21,175 nt of DNA from CAYNYM01 sp049366815 (GCA_049366815.1 JBMNCO010000041.1:1-21175), one strand, 5' to 3'; shown: positions 1 through 8,333, numbered from the stretch's first letter. The notes: generated by a model not told the origin, from the letters alone. Numbers and translations are program-made.

Positions 1-57
1 ATTCGAGAAGGCGGACGGACCGTAGGTGCCGGAGTGATCAGTGAAATATTGGAATGA
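1..57 (+). CDS. tuf: Elongation factor Tu, C-terminal end (partial)
   Basis: The first 18 codons of the window read in frame to a TGA and match the conserved C-terminus of EF-Tu (IREGGRTVGAG followed by a short hydrophobic-acidic tail). EF-Tu delivers aminoacyl-tRNA to the ribosome as a GTP complex in the cytoplasm. Only domain 3's final strand is present; the rest lies upstream of the window. The position just ahead of rpsJ, with a gap of 37 bases, is the usual str-to-S10 junction. No terminator is visible in that gap, so tuf and the S10 block may be co-transcribed. Confidence 0.9.
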   Translation: MREGGRTVGAGVISEILE

Positions 58-94
58 AATACGCATGGCCGGGACTGAATAGGAAAGGGAGGGA

Positions 95-415
95 ATGAGC
101 AAGTTGATCACAAAACAGAAGATTCGAATTCGGCTTAAAGCCTATGACCACAAGCTTTTGGACCAGTCGGCCATGGAAATCGTAGAAACCGCCAAGGAGA
201 CTGGTGCAAAGATTGCCGGACCGATCCCACTCCCCACAGTAATCAACAAATACTGTGTCCTGCGGTCCCCACATGTAGATAAGAAGTCAAGAGAGCAATT
301 TGAAATTCGGACCCACAAGAGACTTTTGGATATTTTGGAACCAACACAGCAGACAGTGGATGCCCTCATGAAACTTGACCTTGCTGCAGGTGTCGATGTG
401 GAGATCAAACTGTAA
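95..415 (+). CDS. rpsJ: 30S ribosomal protein S10
   Basis: The 106-residue product matches S10, a small-subunit head protein that is also NusE, a partner of NusB in transcription antitermination. Family hallmarks are visible: the N-terminal KIRIRLKAYDHKLLD strand and helix, the GPIPLPT loop, and the SREQFEIRTHKRL segment. The usual length is 102-106 residues. The ATG is preceded at close range by a GGGAGG sequence. It opens the S10 block after tuf. No strong sigma-70 promoter is apparent between tuf and this gene, so its promoter probably lies upstream of the window. Confidence 0.98.
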   Translation: MSKLITKQKIRIRLKAYDHKLLDQSAMEIVETAKETGAKIAGPIPLPTVINKYCVLRSPHVDKKSREQFEIRTHKRLLDILEPTQQTVDALMKLDLAAGVDVEIKL

Positions 416-436
416 AACGTATGGAGCTAGAGTTTT

Positions 437-1057
437 ATGGCCAAGATGATTTTTGGAAAGAAATTGGGCATGACACGGTATTTCCTGGATGAGGGAAGAA
501 GCTTTCCCGTGACAATTGTGAAAACATGGCCCTGCGTGGTGATTCAGAAGAAGACAAAAGCCAGAGATGGGTATGAGGCGATTCAGGTCGGCTTTGAAGT
601 GCAGAGTGAGAAGCGCATGAAAAAGCCCCAACTGGGCCACTTCAAGGCCGCAGGTGATCGGTGTTTTAAGCACTTGAGAGAAATAAGGGTTGAAAACGCC
701 GATAGTTTTGAACTTGGCCAGGAGATAAATGCGGATATCTTTGACATAGGTGATCTTGTAAGGGTTGCAGGGCGCAGTAAGGGCCGTGGCTTCAGCGGTG
801 TCGTAAAGAGATGGGGTTTTGCGGGCGGTAAGGACACCCACGGATGTCGATCTCACAGGGTGCCGGGATCAATAGGTATGAGTGCAACCCCTGGGCGTGT
901 CGCCAAGGGAAAGAAGCTTCCTGGGCGAATGGGATTTCAGAAGATAACCGTTAAAAATCTCAAGATTCTCGATATAAGACCGGATATGGATGTTATCGCA
1001 GTAAAAGGCGCCGTGCCCGGAAGTCGAGACACGATTATCGAGATCAGCAAGATTTGA
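437..1057 (+). CDS. rplC: 50S ribosomal protein L3
   Basis: The 206-residue product is L3, an early-assembly large-subunit protein whose long loop reaches toward the peptidyl transferase centre. The loop is recognisable around residues 129-166 (GGKDTHG, SHRVPGSIG, TPGRV, KGKKLPGRMG). The position of the PrmB-methylated glutamine of E. coli L3 (Q150 there) is a methionine here (about residue 148), so that modification should not occur; many bacteria share this. The start is ATG with GGAG 10 bases upstream, 21 bases after rpsJ. Confidence 0.98.
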   Translation: MAKMIFGKKLGMTRYFLDEGRSFPVTIVKTWPCVVIQKKTKARDGYEAIQVGFEVQSEKRMKKPQLGHFKAAGDRCFKHLREIRVENADSFELGQEINADIFDIGDLVRVAGRSKGRGFSGVVKRWGFAGGKDTHGCRSHRVPGSIGMSATPGRVAKGKKLPGRMGFQKITVKNLKILDIRPDMDVIAVKGAVPGSRDTIIEISKI

Positions 1058-1129
1058 AGACGGCAAGGAAAAATTTATATCGCGGTTGTCTGTTTTATAA
1101 TTCAAAGCTAAAGAATCAGGGCGGGTAAA

Positions 1130-1753
1130 ATGGCCGTTATTGATGTATATAACCTTCAAAGGGAAAAAATTCATCAAATAGAGCTGAAGGATGATGTCTT
1201 CAAGGTAACGATCAAGAAAGACATCCTTCATCAAGTCGTAGTGGCTCAATTGAATGGACGCAGATCCGGGAACGCTTCGACAAAGACCCGTTCCGAAGTC
1301 AAGGCTTCCGGGACAAAGCTCTATCGTCAAAAGGGAACTGGAAGGGCAAGGGCCGGTGGTGCCGGCTCCCCCACGCGGAGAGGCGGCGGGGTGGCTCTTG
1401 GTCCGAAACCGCGCAAATATGAGCATAAAGTCGGGAAGAAGGTTCGGAAGGCAGCGCTCTGCATGGCGTTGACCGATAAATTCGAAAGCGAACAACTCGT
1501 GGTTATCGACGACTTCGGTTTTCCGGAAATAAAGACGAAAAATTTTGTTCAAGTCATGAAAAACTTTGAGGTAAAAAAGGCGCTCATCGTGACCGAAGAC
1601 AAGAATGAAAATCTCGAAAAATCCTCCAAGAACGTCCCCTGGGTAAAGGTCATGCGGAGGGAAGGGCTAAACGTTTACGATCTGCTGACTCATGATTATC
1701 TGTTTCTGGAACAATCGGCTGTCAATAGAATTGAGGAGGCGTTGGTTTCCTGA
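1130..1753 (+). CDS. rplD: 50S ribosomal protein L4
   Basis: The 207-residue product is L4, whose extended loop lines the peptide exit tunnel. The loop appears as KLYRQKGTGRARAGGAGSPTRRGGG (cited in part) at about residues 60-87, followed by the FGPKPR-like KPRKYEHKVGKKVRK segment. In enterobacteria L4 represses its own operon through the S10 leader. That leader would lie upstream of the window, so nothing can be said about it here. Its TGA stop shares one base with the rplW start (TGATG), suggesting translational coupling. The Shine-Dalgarno is weak (GGGCGGG region). Confidence 0.97.
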   Translation: MAVIDVYNLQREKIHQIELKDDVFKVTIKKDILHQVVVAQLNGRRSGNASTKTRSEVKASGTKLYRQKGTGRARAGGAGSPTRRGGGVALGPKPRKYEHKVGKKVRKAALCMALTDKFESEQLVVIDDFGFPEIKTKNFVQVMKNFEVKKALIVTEDKNENLEKSSKNVPWVKVMRREGLNVYDLLTHDYLFLEQSAVNRIEEALVS

Positions 1754-2040
1754 TGGATGTATATAAAGTGATAAAGAAGCCTCACGTCACAGAGAAGGCC
1801 ACACTGCAAAAAAACCAGTCTAATCAAGTGACTTTCGAGGTGCACAAGAAAGCCAACAAGATTGAGATAAGACGCGCTGTGGAAAGCCTGTTCAAGATCA
1901 AAGTGGTGGACGTGAAGACGATGAATATCGAGGGAAAGAAGCGCCGGGTCGGGAAGACAACGGGAAAACGGCCTAATTGGAAGAAGGCCATTGTCAGACT
2001 TGCCCCAGGTGAAAACATTGAATTTTTCGAAGGGATGTAG
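1753..2040 (+). CDS. rplW: 50S ribosomal protein L23
   Basis: The 95-residue product is L23, located at the tunnel exit, where trigger factor and SRP dock. The N-terminal VIKKPHVTEKAT motif, the central FEVHKKANKIEIRRAVE segment and the C-terminal GKTTGKRPNWKKA segment are typical. Length is normal. The ATG overlaps the rplD stop by one base. It is followed by a 55-base gap with a good GGGGAG site that serves rplB. Confidence 0.97.
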   Translation: MDVYKVIKKPHVTEKATLQKNQSNQVTFEVHKKANKIEIRRAVESLFKIKVVDVKTMNIEGKKRRVGKTTGKRPNWKKAIVRLAPGENIEFFEGM

Positions 2041-2095
2041 TGGCATGCCGAGGGCATGCTTATCAAGGTAGAGCGGGAGTTTAGGGGAGACAACA

Positions 2096-2917
2096 ATGGC
2101 GATCAAGAGTTATAAGCCGACCTCAGCCGGTAGAAGATTTCAGACCTGCACGACGTTTGAGGAAATTACACGGAACGAGCCTGAAAAAAAATTATTGAAG
2201 CCGATTAAGAAGTCGGGCGGCAGGAATACCTTTGGGCGGATTACAAGCAGACACCGTGGCGGAGGGCACAAGCGGCGATACAGGATCATTGATTTCAAGC
2301 GGGACAAGGATGGTGTGGCCGCTCGTGTGGCAAGTATAGAATATGACCCGAACCGCTCATCGAATATCGCCTTGTTGCACTATGAAGACGGGGAAAAAAG
2401 ATATATATTGGCGCCTTTAGGCCTGAATGTTGGAGACAGACTGATCTCCGGGGAAGAGGTTGAAATCAGAACGGGAAATGCTGCACGGCTTAAAAACATT
2501 CCGCTGGGGACCCCGATTCATAACGTCGAATTGCACATAGGACATGGTGGGCAGATCGCCAGGGGGGCCGGTAGCCATGCACAATTGATGGCCAAAGAGG
2601 GAAAATATGCATTTGTGAAGATCCCGTCCGGTGAGGTTCGTATGGTGTCCCTGGAATGCAAGGCTACCATTGGACAAGTGGGAAATCTGGAATACGAAAA
2701 GCAGAGCATTGGCAAGGCGGGAAGGAATCGCTGGAGAGGAAAGAGGCCCCGGGTCAGGGGAGTGGCTATGAACCCCGTGGACCATCCGCATGGAGGCGGC
2801 GAAGGAAAATCATCGGGAGGACGGCATCCCGTAACGCCGTGGGGTGTCCCGACTAAGGGGTATAAAACCCGGGGCAAAAAGTCGAGCGACAAGCTTATTG
2901 TCAAGAAAAGATCATAA
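2096..2917 (+). CDS. rplB: 50S ribosomal protein L2
   Basis: The 273-residue product is L2, a highly conserved protein needed for subunit joining and peptidyl transfer. The SRHRGGGHKRRYR block (about residues 51-63) and the C-terminal GVAMNPVDHPHGGGEG block (about 222-237) are visible. The second block includes the conserved histidine (about H230) that corresponds to the functionally critical His229 of E. coli. Length equals the family norm. ATG start with a GGGGAG ribosome binding site 8 bases upstream. Confidence 0.98.
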   Translation: MAIKSYKPTSAGRRFQTCTTFEEITRNEPEKKLLKPIKKSGGRNTFGRITSRHRGGGHKRRYRIIDFKRDKDGVAARVASIEYDPNRSSNIALLHYEDGEKRYILAPLGLNVGDRLISGEEVEIRTGNAARLKNIPLGTPIHNVELHIGHGGQIARGAGSHAQLMAKEGKYAFVKIPSGEVRMVSLECKATIGQVGNLEYEKQSIGKAGRNRWRGKRPRVRGVAMNPVDHPHGGGEGKSSGGRHPVTPWGVPTKGYKTRGKKSSDKLIVKKRS

Positions 2918-2984
2918 TTCGATGTAGATCGTATTGAGTACCTTTTTGTAAGTAACGCAATAAATATTGACAGGAGAAAGAGTT

Positions 2985-3275
2985 TTGCCTCGATCACTGA
3001 AAAAGGGACCTTTTGTCGACGAACACCTTTTAAAAAAGGTTAGAGTTTCTGAAGAGACCGCGAGCCGAAAGATTATAAAGACCTGGTCAAGGAGATCAAC
3101 CATACTACCGGAATTTATCGGTGTGACCTTTGCGGTGCATAACGGAAAAAAGTTTTTGCCGGTCTTTGTGACGGAAGACATGGTCGGACACAAGCTCGGT
3201 GAATTCGCCCCTACGAGGACGTTTTATAGTCATGCCGGCGACAAAAAATCGAGATTGAAGGGGGCCAAGAAATAA
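2985..3275 (+). CDS. rpsS: 30S ribosomal protein S19 (TTG start)
   Basis: The 96-residue product is S19, a head protein near the A site. It reads PRSLKKGPFVDEHLL after the start, then SRRSTILPEFIG and the C-terminal GHKLGEFAPTRTF motif. I chose the TTG at 2985 over an in-frame TTG at 2967. It gives the standard N-terminus directly before PRSLKKGPF and has AGGAGA 7 bases upstream; the longer version would translate the ribosome binding site itself. The stop TAA overlaps the rplV ATG by one base. Confidence 0.96.
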   Translation: MPRSLKKGPFVDEHLLKKVRVSEETASRKIIKTWSRRSTILPEFIGVTFAVHNGKKFLPVFVTEDMVGHKLGEFAPTRTFYSHAGDKKSRLKGAKK

Positions 3276-3601
3276 TGGAAGCCAGAGCCGTTGCAAAATA
3301 CGTCAGGATATCCGCCCGAAAGGCCAGGATCATTATGGACGAGGTTCGGGGAAAAAGGGTTGATGAGGCGATCAATATGCTCTCTTTCTCACCGCAGAAA
3401 GGGGCATTCATATTGAAAAAACTGATCCATTCGGCCGTGGCAAACGCTGAGGCCAATGATAATGTTGATGTCGACACCCTGTATATCAAGCGGATATTTG
3501 CCGACGAGGGACCGACGCTGAAGAGATTTCGACCCAGGGCCATGGGCAGGGCATCACGTATCAGGAAGAGGACAAGCCATCTGACGGTTGTAGTAGGATG
3601 A
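3275..3601 (+). CDS. rplV: 50S ribosomal protein L22
   Basis: The 108-residue product is L22, whose beta-hairpin lines the exit tunnel with L4. Visible features are the N-terminal ARAVAKYVRISARKAR helix, the LHSAVANAEAN-like helix (IHSAVANAEAND), and the hairpin region near RFRPRAMGRASRIRKRTSH close to the C-terminus. Length is usual for bacterial L22 (about 110). The ATG overlaps the rpsS stop by one base, indicating coupled translation. Confidence 0.97.
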   Translation: MEARAVAKYVRISARKARIIMDEVRGKRVDEAINMLSFSPQKGAFILKKLIHSAVANAEANDNVDVDTLYIKRIFADEGPTLKRFRPRAMGRASRIRKRTSHLTVVVG

Positions 3602-3675
3602 AAGTTCATCAAAAACGTCAGAATATTGAGGGTTTAATCGTTCACCAAGACAAATAGGCGGGATGGAGGTTAATA

Positions 3676-4314
3676 TTGGGACAAAAGGTAAATCCAATCG
3701 GCTTCAGGTTGGGAGTCCATAGGGACTGGAACTCCAGGTGGTTTGCCGGGAAAGAGTACAGTGGCTTTGTCTTGGAAGACCATAATATCCGGGTTTTTTT
3801 AAAGAAGAGACTTTTTCAGGCCGGTGTGTCGAAGATTGAGATCGAGAGGGCGGCCAGTAAGGTGAGAATAAAGATCCACACGGCAAGGCCTGGCCTGGTG
3901 ATCGGGAAAAAGGGCATCGAGATAGAAAACCTGAAAAGGGATCTTGAGAAAAAGATCAAGAGAGATGTCATCATTGATATTCAGGAAGTGAGAAAGCCGG
4001 AGGTCGACGCGCAGTTAATTGCGGAAGGTATTGCCATGCAATTGGTCAGGCGTGTTGCCTTTCGGAGGGCCATGAAAAAGAGTGTGAGTTCTGCTCTTCG
4101 TTTCGGGGCGCTTGGAATAAAGATCGCTTGTAGTGGCCGGCTTGGGGGCGCTGAGATGGCTCGAAGAGAGTGGTACAGGCGGGGAAGAGTGCCGTTTCAT
4201 ACCATTCGCGCGGATATTGATTATGGATTTGCGGAGGCCTTTACAACCTACGGCGTGGTTGGGATTAAAGTGTCCATATTTAAAGGAGAGATTCTGCCAG
4301 ACAGAAAAGGTTAG
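3676..4314 (+). CDS. rpsC: 30S ribosomal protein S3 (TTG start)
   Basis: The 212-residue product is S3, part of the mRNA entry tunnel. It begins GQKVNPIGFRLG and contains a KH RNA-binding domain with GLVIGKKGIEIENL at about residues 74-87. The C-terminal half has GRLGGAEMARREW and the YGFAEAFTTYGVVGIKV strand. The TTG start is supported by GGAGG at 3665-3669 and because the family N-terminus GQKVNP follows directly. The C-terminal tail is short and lacks the acidic extension found in some species. Confidence 0.97.
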   Translation: MGQKVNPIGFRLGVHRDWNSRWFAGKEYSGFVLEDHNIRVFLKKRLFQAGVSKIEIERAASKVRIKIHTARPGLVIGKKGIEIENLKRDLEKKIKRDVIIDIQEVRKPEVDAQLIAEGIAMQLVRRVAFRRAMKKSVSSALRFGALGIKIACSGRLGGAEMARREWYRRGRVPFHTIRADIDYGFAEAFTTYGVVGIKVSIFKGEILPDRKG

Positions 4315-4322
4315 ATTTCGTT

Positions 4323-4736
4323 ATGCTGAGCCCAAAAAAGGTAAAATATAGAAAAAAGCAAAGAGGTCGGATGAAGGGGAGTGCCCTACACAAGGGGGGC
4401 ACTCTTGAGTTCGGAGAATATGGCCTTCAGGCCCTTGAATGCGGCTATATGAGCGCTCAACAAATAGAGGCGGCTCGTGTTGCCATTACACGGCATGTGC
4501 GGCGTGGCGGAAAAATCTGGATTCGGGTGTTTCCTGATAAGCCGATTACCAAAAAGCCGGCAGAAACGCGTATGGGAAAAGGGAAAGGGGCACCGGAGGG
4601 ATGGGTTGCGGTCATCAAGCCGGGTAGAATGCTCTATGAGATGGAAGGCGTCGGCAAAACGGTGGCTGAAGAGGCCTTTCGACTGGCAGGTCATAAGCTT
4701 CCCTTTCCGACCCGTTTTGTCACCAGAGGAGTGTAA
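4323..4736 (+). CDS. rplP: 50S ribosomal protein L16
   Basis: The 137-residue product is L16, which contacts A-site tRNA and is a late assembly protein. It starts MLSPKKVKYRKKQRGRMKG and contains GEYGLQALE, the IEAARVAITRHVRRGGKIWIRVFPDKPIT core (partly quoted) and MGKGKGAPEGWVAVIKPG. Length matches the 136-138 residue family norm. It follows rpsC after 8 bases, with AAGG near the rpsC stop as its likely ribosome binding site. Confidence 0.98.
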   Translation: MLSPKKVKYRKKQRGRMKGSALHKGGTLEFGEYGLQALECGYMSAQQIEAARVAITRHVRRGGKIWIRVFPDKPITKKPAETRMGKGKGAPEGWVAVIKPGRMLYEMEGVGKTVAEEAFRLAGHKLPFPTRFVTRGV

Positions 4737-4738
4737 CC

Positions 4739-4957
4739 GTGAAGGCGAAAGAGCTTCGTGATTTGAGTGCAGATGAATTGAAAGAGAAAGAAAAGGAACT
4801 GAGCCAAGAGTTATTTAACTTGAGGTTCCAGAAGGCAACGGGTCAATTGGGTAATACTGCGATGCTGATGAAAACTCGAAGAAGCCTTGCACGTGTCAAG
4901 ACTGTTTTAAGGGAATCAGAAATCTCCGGTGTGAATATGGAAAAGAGGGCGGAATGA
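4739..4957 (+). CDS. rpmC: 50S ribosomal protein L29 (GTG start)
   Basis: The 72-residue product is L29, a small two-helix protein at the tunnel exit next to L23. It reads MKAKELRDLSADELKEK, then LFNLRFQKATGQLGN and RRSLARVKTVLRE, all typical. The GTG start lies 7 bases after AGAGGAG and 2 bases after the rplP stop. Its TGA overlaps the rpsQ ATG by four bases (ATGA). Confidence 0.96.
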   Translation: MKAKELRDLSADELKEKEKELSQELFNLRFQKATGQLGNTAMLMKTRRSLARVKTVLRESEISGVNMEKRAE

Positions 4958-5214
4958 AAGAAAGGGGCGTAAGGAAAAGGCTGATCGGGGTCGTTGTGGG
5001 TAACAGCATGGACAAGACTGCTGTGGTGAGTGTCGGTCGCTTAAAAAAGCACAAGGCGTACAAAAAATATGTCCGAGAACAGAAGAAATACATGGCCCAT
5101 GATCCTTACAATAAGTGCCAAATCGGAGACAAGGTCAGGCTGATCGAGACAAGACCCATGAGCAAAACGAAAAGATGGCAGGTCACAGAAATTCTTGAGA
5201 CAGCGAACCAATGA
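4954..5214 (+). CDS. rpsQ: 30S ribosomal protein S17
   Basis: The 86-residue product is S17, an early-binding OB-fold protein of the small subunit. Visible motifs are RLIGVVVGNSMDKTAVVSV, HKAYKKYVREQKKYMAHD (partly), and the C-terminal GDKVRLIETRPMSKTKRW. Length is usual. The ATG start overlaps rpmC by four bases, with purine-rich GAGGGCGGA just upstream. Confidence 0.97.
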   Translation: MKERGVRKRLIGVVVGNSMDKTAVVSVGRLKKHKAYKKYVREQKKYMAHDPYNKCQIGDKVRLIETRPMSKTKRWQVTEILETANQ

Positions 5215-5254
5215 TTTGTTTTAATGCATAATCGTACTCACCGGAGCATGAGAA

Positions 5255-5623
5255 ATGATACAGACAGAAACTAGGCTGAGGGTGGCTGACAACTCTGGCG
5301 CAAAGTTATTACTCTGCATAAAGGTTCTTGGAGGATCAAAGAGGAGATACGCCCGTGTCGGAGATATCGTGGTGGTTTCCGTTAAAGAAGCCATGCCGAA
5401 TTCCAAGGTGAAAAAGGGTGATGTCATGAAGGCGGTCATCGTGAGGACAGTGAAGGAGATCGCAAGGCGGGACGGATCCTATATCAAATTCGATGACAAC
5501 TCAGCCGTGCTTATAAATCAGAACCGTGAACCAATCGGCACGAGGATTTTTGGACCTGTTGCAAGGGAGCTGCGGGCAAAAAATTTTATGAAAATTATCT
5601 CTCTGGCTCCTGAGGTGCTTTGA
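5255..5623 (+). CDS. rplN: 50S ribosomal protein L14
   Basis: The 122-residue product has the exact standard length of L14, an intersubunit-bridge protein. It begins MIQTETRLRVADNSGAK and contains KVLGGSKRRYA, DVMKAVIVRT and the C-terminal IFGPVARELR and ISLAPEVL segments. A GGAG lies 9 bases upstream of the ATG; a nearer ATG at 5248 is out of frame. This gene begins the spc block, 40 bases after rpsQ, with no visible terminator or promoter between the two blocks. Confidence 0.98.
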   Translation: MIQTETRLRVADNSGAKLLLCIKVLGGSKRRYARVGDIVVVSVKEAMPNSKVKKGDVMKAVIVRTVKEIARRDGSYIKFDDNSAVLINQNREPIGTRIFGPVARELRAKNFMKIISLAPEVL

Positions 5624-5661
5624 CCGATTTCAGGCGTTGTGCGGATATGGGAGTGTAAAAG

Positions 5662-5991
5662 GTGCGGGAAAAACATCCGTTAATTAAAAAAAACGATAAA
5701 GTCATGGTCCTGGCCGGAAGAGAAAGGGGCAAGATCGGCGCCGTTCTCAGAGTCGAGGCCGAAAAACAGCGTGCGATTGTTGAAAAAGTCAACATGGTAA
5801 AGAGGCATTCGCGTCCGAGTGCGAAAAATGCACAGGGCGGAATTGTGGAGAAAGAAGCTTCGCTGCATATCTCCAACCTTATGCTCGTATGTAACAGGTG
5901 CGCCGAGCCGACCAGAATCGGAAAGAAGGTTCTGGAGGACGGATCCAAGGTCAGGGTTTGCAGGAAGTGCGGTGAGCTGATCGATTCATAA
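5662..5991 (+). CDS. rplX: 50S ribosomal protein L24, zinc-site form (GTG start)
   Basis: The 109-residue product is L24, an assembly initiator near the tunnel exit. It has an N-terminal KOW-type region (KNDKVMVLAGRERGKIG, about residues 10-26) followed by the VNMVKRH and GGIVEKEASLHISN segments. The C-terminus carries two CxxC pairs (C77/C80 and C100/C103), the pattern of a zinc-binding L24; E. coli L24 lacks it. The GTG start is inferred because no ATG fits; it lies about 9 bases after a GGGAG run. Confidence 0.96.
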   Translation: MREKHPLIKKNDKVMVLAGRERGKIGAVLRVEAEKQRAIVEKVNMVKRHSRPSAKNAQGGIVEKEASLHISNLMLVCNRCAEPTRIGKKVLEDGSKVRVCRKCGELIDS

Positions 5992-6076
5992 GGCCTGAGA
6001 AGAGGACCTTGGAAACGCCGCAGAGAGATTACATGCCGCTGGATTTAAAGCCGGTTTGATCGTGGGGGAGGCTGTA

Positions 6077-6616
6077 TTGTCGCGATTAAGAGAAAAATAC
6101 GAAAATGAAATTGTGCCTGCCATGATGCAGGAATTTGGATACAAGAGTATCATGGCGGTACCACGGTTGAAGAAGGTGGTCTTGAATATGGGAATGGGTG
6201 AGGCCATTTTCAATATCAAGGTTCTCGACAAGAGTGTAGAGGAATTGACGCAAATTGCCGGGCAAAAGGCCGTAATCACGAAGGCCAAGAGGTCAATCGC
6301 CAGCTTTAAGCTCCGCGAAGGAATGCCGATCGGGTGCATGGTGACCTTGCGGCACAACCGAATGTATGAGTTTCTTGATAAGTTGTTCAACGTGGCACTG
6401 CCCAGGGTAAGGGATTTTCGAGGAATATCCGGAAAGATTTTTGACGGTAGGGGGAATTGTACGATCGGAATCAAGGAACAGATCATCTTTCCTGAAATCG
6501 ATTACGATAAGATCGACAAGATAAATGGTTTAAACATCAGCATTACTACGAGCGGAAAGAGCGACGAAGAAGGGTACTTTCTTCTGGAAAAATTGGGAAT
6601 GCCTTTTAAACGCTGA
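6077..6616 (+). CDS. rplE: 50S ribosomal protein L5 (TTG start)
   Basis: L5 contacts 5S rRNA and P-site tRNA in the central protuberance. The product contains the KVVLNMGMGEA motif, TGQ-like IAGQKAVITKAKRSIASFKLREG (partly quoted), RDFRGIS and the FPEIDYDKI segment. I chose the TTG at 6077: it gives 179 residues, the family norm, and sits 5 bases after GGGGGAGG (6064-6071). An in-frame TTG at 6056 would add seven residues and translate that site. It follows an 85-base gap after rplX with no gene in it. Confidence 0.95.
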   Translation: MSRLREKYENEIVPAMMQEFGYKSIMAVPRLKKVVLNMGMGEAIFNIKVLDKSVEELTQIAGQKAVITKAKRSIASFKLREGMPIGCMVTLRHNRMYEFLDKLFNVALPRVRDFRGISGKIFDGRGNCTIGIKEQIIFPEIDYDKIDKINGLNISITTSGKSDEEGYFLLEKLGMPFKR

Positions 6617-6629
6617 CAGGGAGGATATC

Positions 6630-6815
6630 TTGGCAAAAAAGTCTCTCATTGCTAAGTCCAAAAGAAAGCAAAAGTTTTCATCTCGGCAATATAACCGGTG
6701 TCCAATATGCGGGAGGCCGAGAGCTTATTTGAGAAAGTTCGGTCTGTGCAGGATCTGTTTCCGGAACATGGCCCTGAGGGGGGAAATTCCCGGGGTCATG
6801 AAGTCAAGCTGGTAA
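6630..6815 (+). CDS. rpsN: 30S ribosomal protein S14, zinc-binding short form (TTG start)
   Basis: The 61-residue product is the short type of S14 (type Z). It has two CxxC pairs, C24/C27 (CPICGRPRAYLRKFG follows) and C40/C43 (CRICFR), which bind one zinc ion. The family C-terminus GVMKSSW is intact. The longer, zinc-free S14 (about 100 residues) is a different paralogue. The TTG start is preceded by CAGGGAGG. The gene lies 13 bases after rplE and 36 bases before rpsH. Confidence 0.97.
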   Translation: MAKKSLIAKSKRKQKFSSRQYNRCPICGRPRAYLRKFGLCRICFRNMALRGEIPGVMKSSW

Positions 6816-6851
6816 AGTACACCGAATAAAATGCCTTAAGGAGTCATTTAT

Positions 6852-7250
6852 ATGAGTATGAGCGATCCCATCGCTGATATGCTGACGAGAATCCGGAATG
6901 GTATCATCGCATCTTTTGAGACGGTGGATATCCCGAATTCCAGAACAAAGGTCAGCTTGGCGAATATTCTCAAGTCTGAAGGATTCATAAAGAACTATAA
7001 GGTCGTCACACAGGAAAAGCATGGAATTATAAGGATTTATCTGAAATATAATGACAAAGGCGAATGTGTGATCGTGGGATTGAAGAGGATCAGCAAACCC
7101 AGCTGTCGCGTTTATACGAAGAGTGACAGTATTCCACAGGTGCTCAATGGATATGGTATTAACATCCTGTCCACCTCAAAAGGCATGATGACCGACAAGC
7201 AGGCCAGAAAACTGGGAGTTGGTGGCGAGATTATCTGCGCTGTGTGGTAG
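6852..7250 (+). CDS. rpsH: 30S ribosomal protein S8
   Basis: The 132-residue product is S8, a central-domain assembly protein. It begins MSMSDPIADMLTRIRNG and ends with STSKGMMTDKQARKLGVGGEIICAVW (partly quoted), both diagnostic. The ATG at 6852 has AAGGAG 8 bases upstream; the second ATG at 6858 would be 14 bases away, so the first is preferred. In E. coli S8 represses the spc operon by binding mRNA near rplE; I did not find a convincing copy of that helix here. Confidence 0.97.
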   Translation: MSMSDPIADMLTRIRNGIIASFETVDIPNSRTKVSLANILKSEGFIKNYKVVTQEKHGIIRIYLKYNDKGECVIVGLKRISKPSCRVYTKSDSIPQVLNGYGINILSTSKGMMTDKQARKLGVGGEIICAVW

Positions 7251-7315
7251 GGGCCATGATGAACGGCCTGGTTTGATGAGGGCGCTGTTGGATTTTAAAC
7301 GGTTGGAGGATATAA

Positions 7316-7852
7316 ATGTCACGCATAGGCAAAAAGCCTATTCCCATACCAAAGGGTGTCAAGATCGATTTTGCGGGTGATAATTTGTCCATCAAAGGGC
7401 CACTCGGGGAATTGAAGAGAAAAATCGATGCCCGTGTGAATATCCTTGAAGAGGATGAACAACTTATCATTTCTACTGAAGGTGGGGAAAAGGAAGACGG
7501 AGCCCTGCATGGACTTTACAGGGCGCTGATCGCAAACATGGTTAAGGGAGTCAGCCAAGGGTTCGAGAGAGCGCTTGACATTGTCGGGGTTGGATACAGG
7601 GCTGAACTTTCCGGGCGGATCGCCACGCTGCATCTGGGGTATTCACACCCGATCAATTTTGAACTGCCGGATGGGATAGATGCGGAGATTGACCGGACAA
7701 AGATCAAACTCAAGGGGATTGACAAGGAAGAAATCGGAAGGACAGCTGCGAAGATTAGGAGCTTTCGGCCTCCTGAACCGTATAAGGGCAAAGGCATAAA
7801 ATATGCGGAAGAGGTGATCAGGAGAAAGGCCGGAAAGACTGGAGCGAAGTAA
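7316..7852 (+). CDS. rplF: 50S ribosomal protein L6
   Basis: The 178-residue product is L6, near the factor-binding site. It starts MSRIGKKPIPIPKGVK and has the two tandem homologous domains of the family. The C-terminal domain shows LGYSHPI, FRPPEPYKGKGIKY and RRKAGKTG. Length is standard. ATG with GGAGG 6 bases upstream. Confidence 0.98.
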   Translation: MSRIGKKPIPIPKGVKIDFAGDNLSIKGPLGELKRKIDARVNILEEDEQLIISTEGGEKEDGALHGLYRALIANMVKGVSQGFERALDIVGVGYRAELSGRIATLHLGYSHPINFELPDGIDAEIDRTKIKLKGIDKEEIGRTAAKIRSFRPPEPYKGKGIKYAEEVIRRKAGKTGAK

Positions 7853-7911
7853 GTGTACCACTTGGATATCTCATTTTATTGTGGTCATATTTTATCAGTT
7901 AGGTCTAATAC

Positions 7912-8280
7912 ATGGGAACCATAAGCAGAGCAGAGGCGAGGCAAAGGCGGCAGAAAAGGGTCAGGAAGAAAGTGCACGGTACTTCCATCCGGCCTAGATT
8001 GTGCGTCTTTCGAAGTTCAAGACACATCTACGCTCAAATCATTGATGATGAAAAAGCAAGTACCATCGTTGATGCTTCATCGCTGTCTAAGGAAATTCTC
8101 CCAGTGATTAAAGGCAGGGGAGGGAACAGAGAGGGGGCAGCCGTCATCGGTGAATGGATTGCGAAGAGGGCACTTGAGAAGGGCATAGAAAAGGTCGTTT
8201 TTGATAGAAACGGCTTCTTGTATCATGGGCGGATCAAAGCCCTTGCAGAGGCCGCCAGAGATCATGGCCTGGAATTTTAG
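7912..8280 (+). CDS. rplR: 50S ribosomal protein L18
   Basis: The 122-residue product is L18, which binds 5S rRNA together with L5. Visible features are the basic N-terminus (RQRRQKRVRKKVHGT), RPRLCVFRSSRHIYAQIIDD, and the C-terminal VFDRNGFLYHGRIKALAEAARDHGLEF (partly quoted). Length is normal. The ribosome binding site is weak (TTAGG about 9 bases before the ATG). Confidence 0.97.
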   Translation: MGTISRAEARQRRQKRVRKKVHGTSIRPRLCVFRSSRHIYAQIIDDEKASTIVDASSLSKEILPVIKGRGGNREGAAVIGEWIAKRALEKGIEKVVFDRNGFLYHGRIKALAEAARDHGLEF

Positions 8281-8333
8281 GGATGCACAAACCCAAGTAA
8301 ATTTGAGAGCACAAAGTGTCGAGGGAGTGGCCA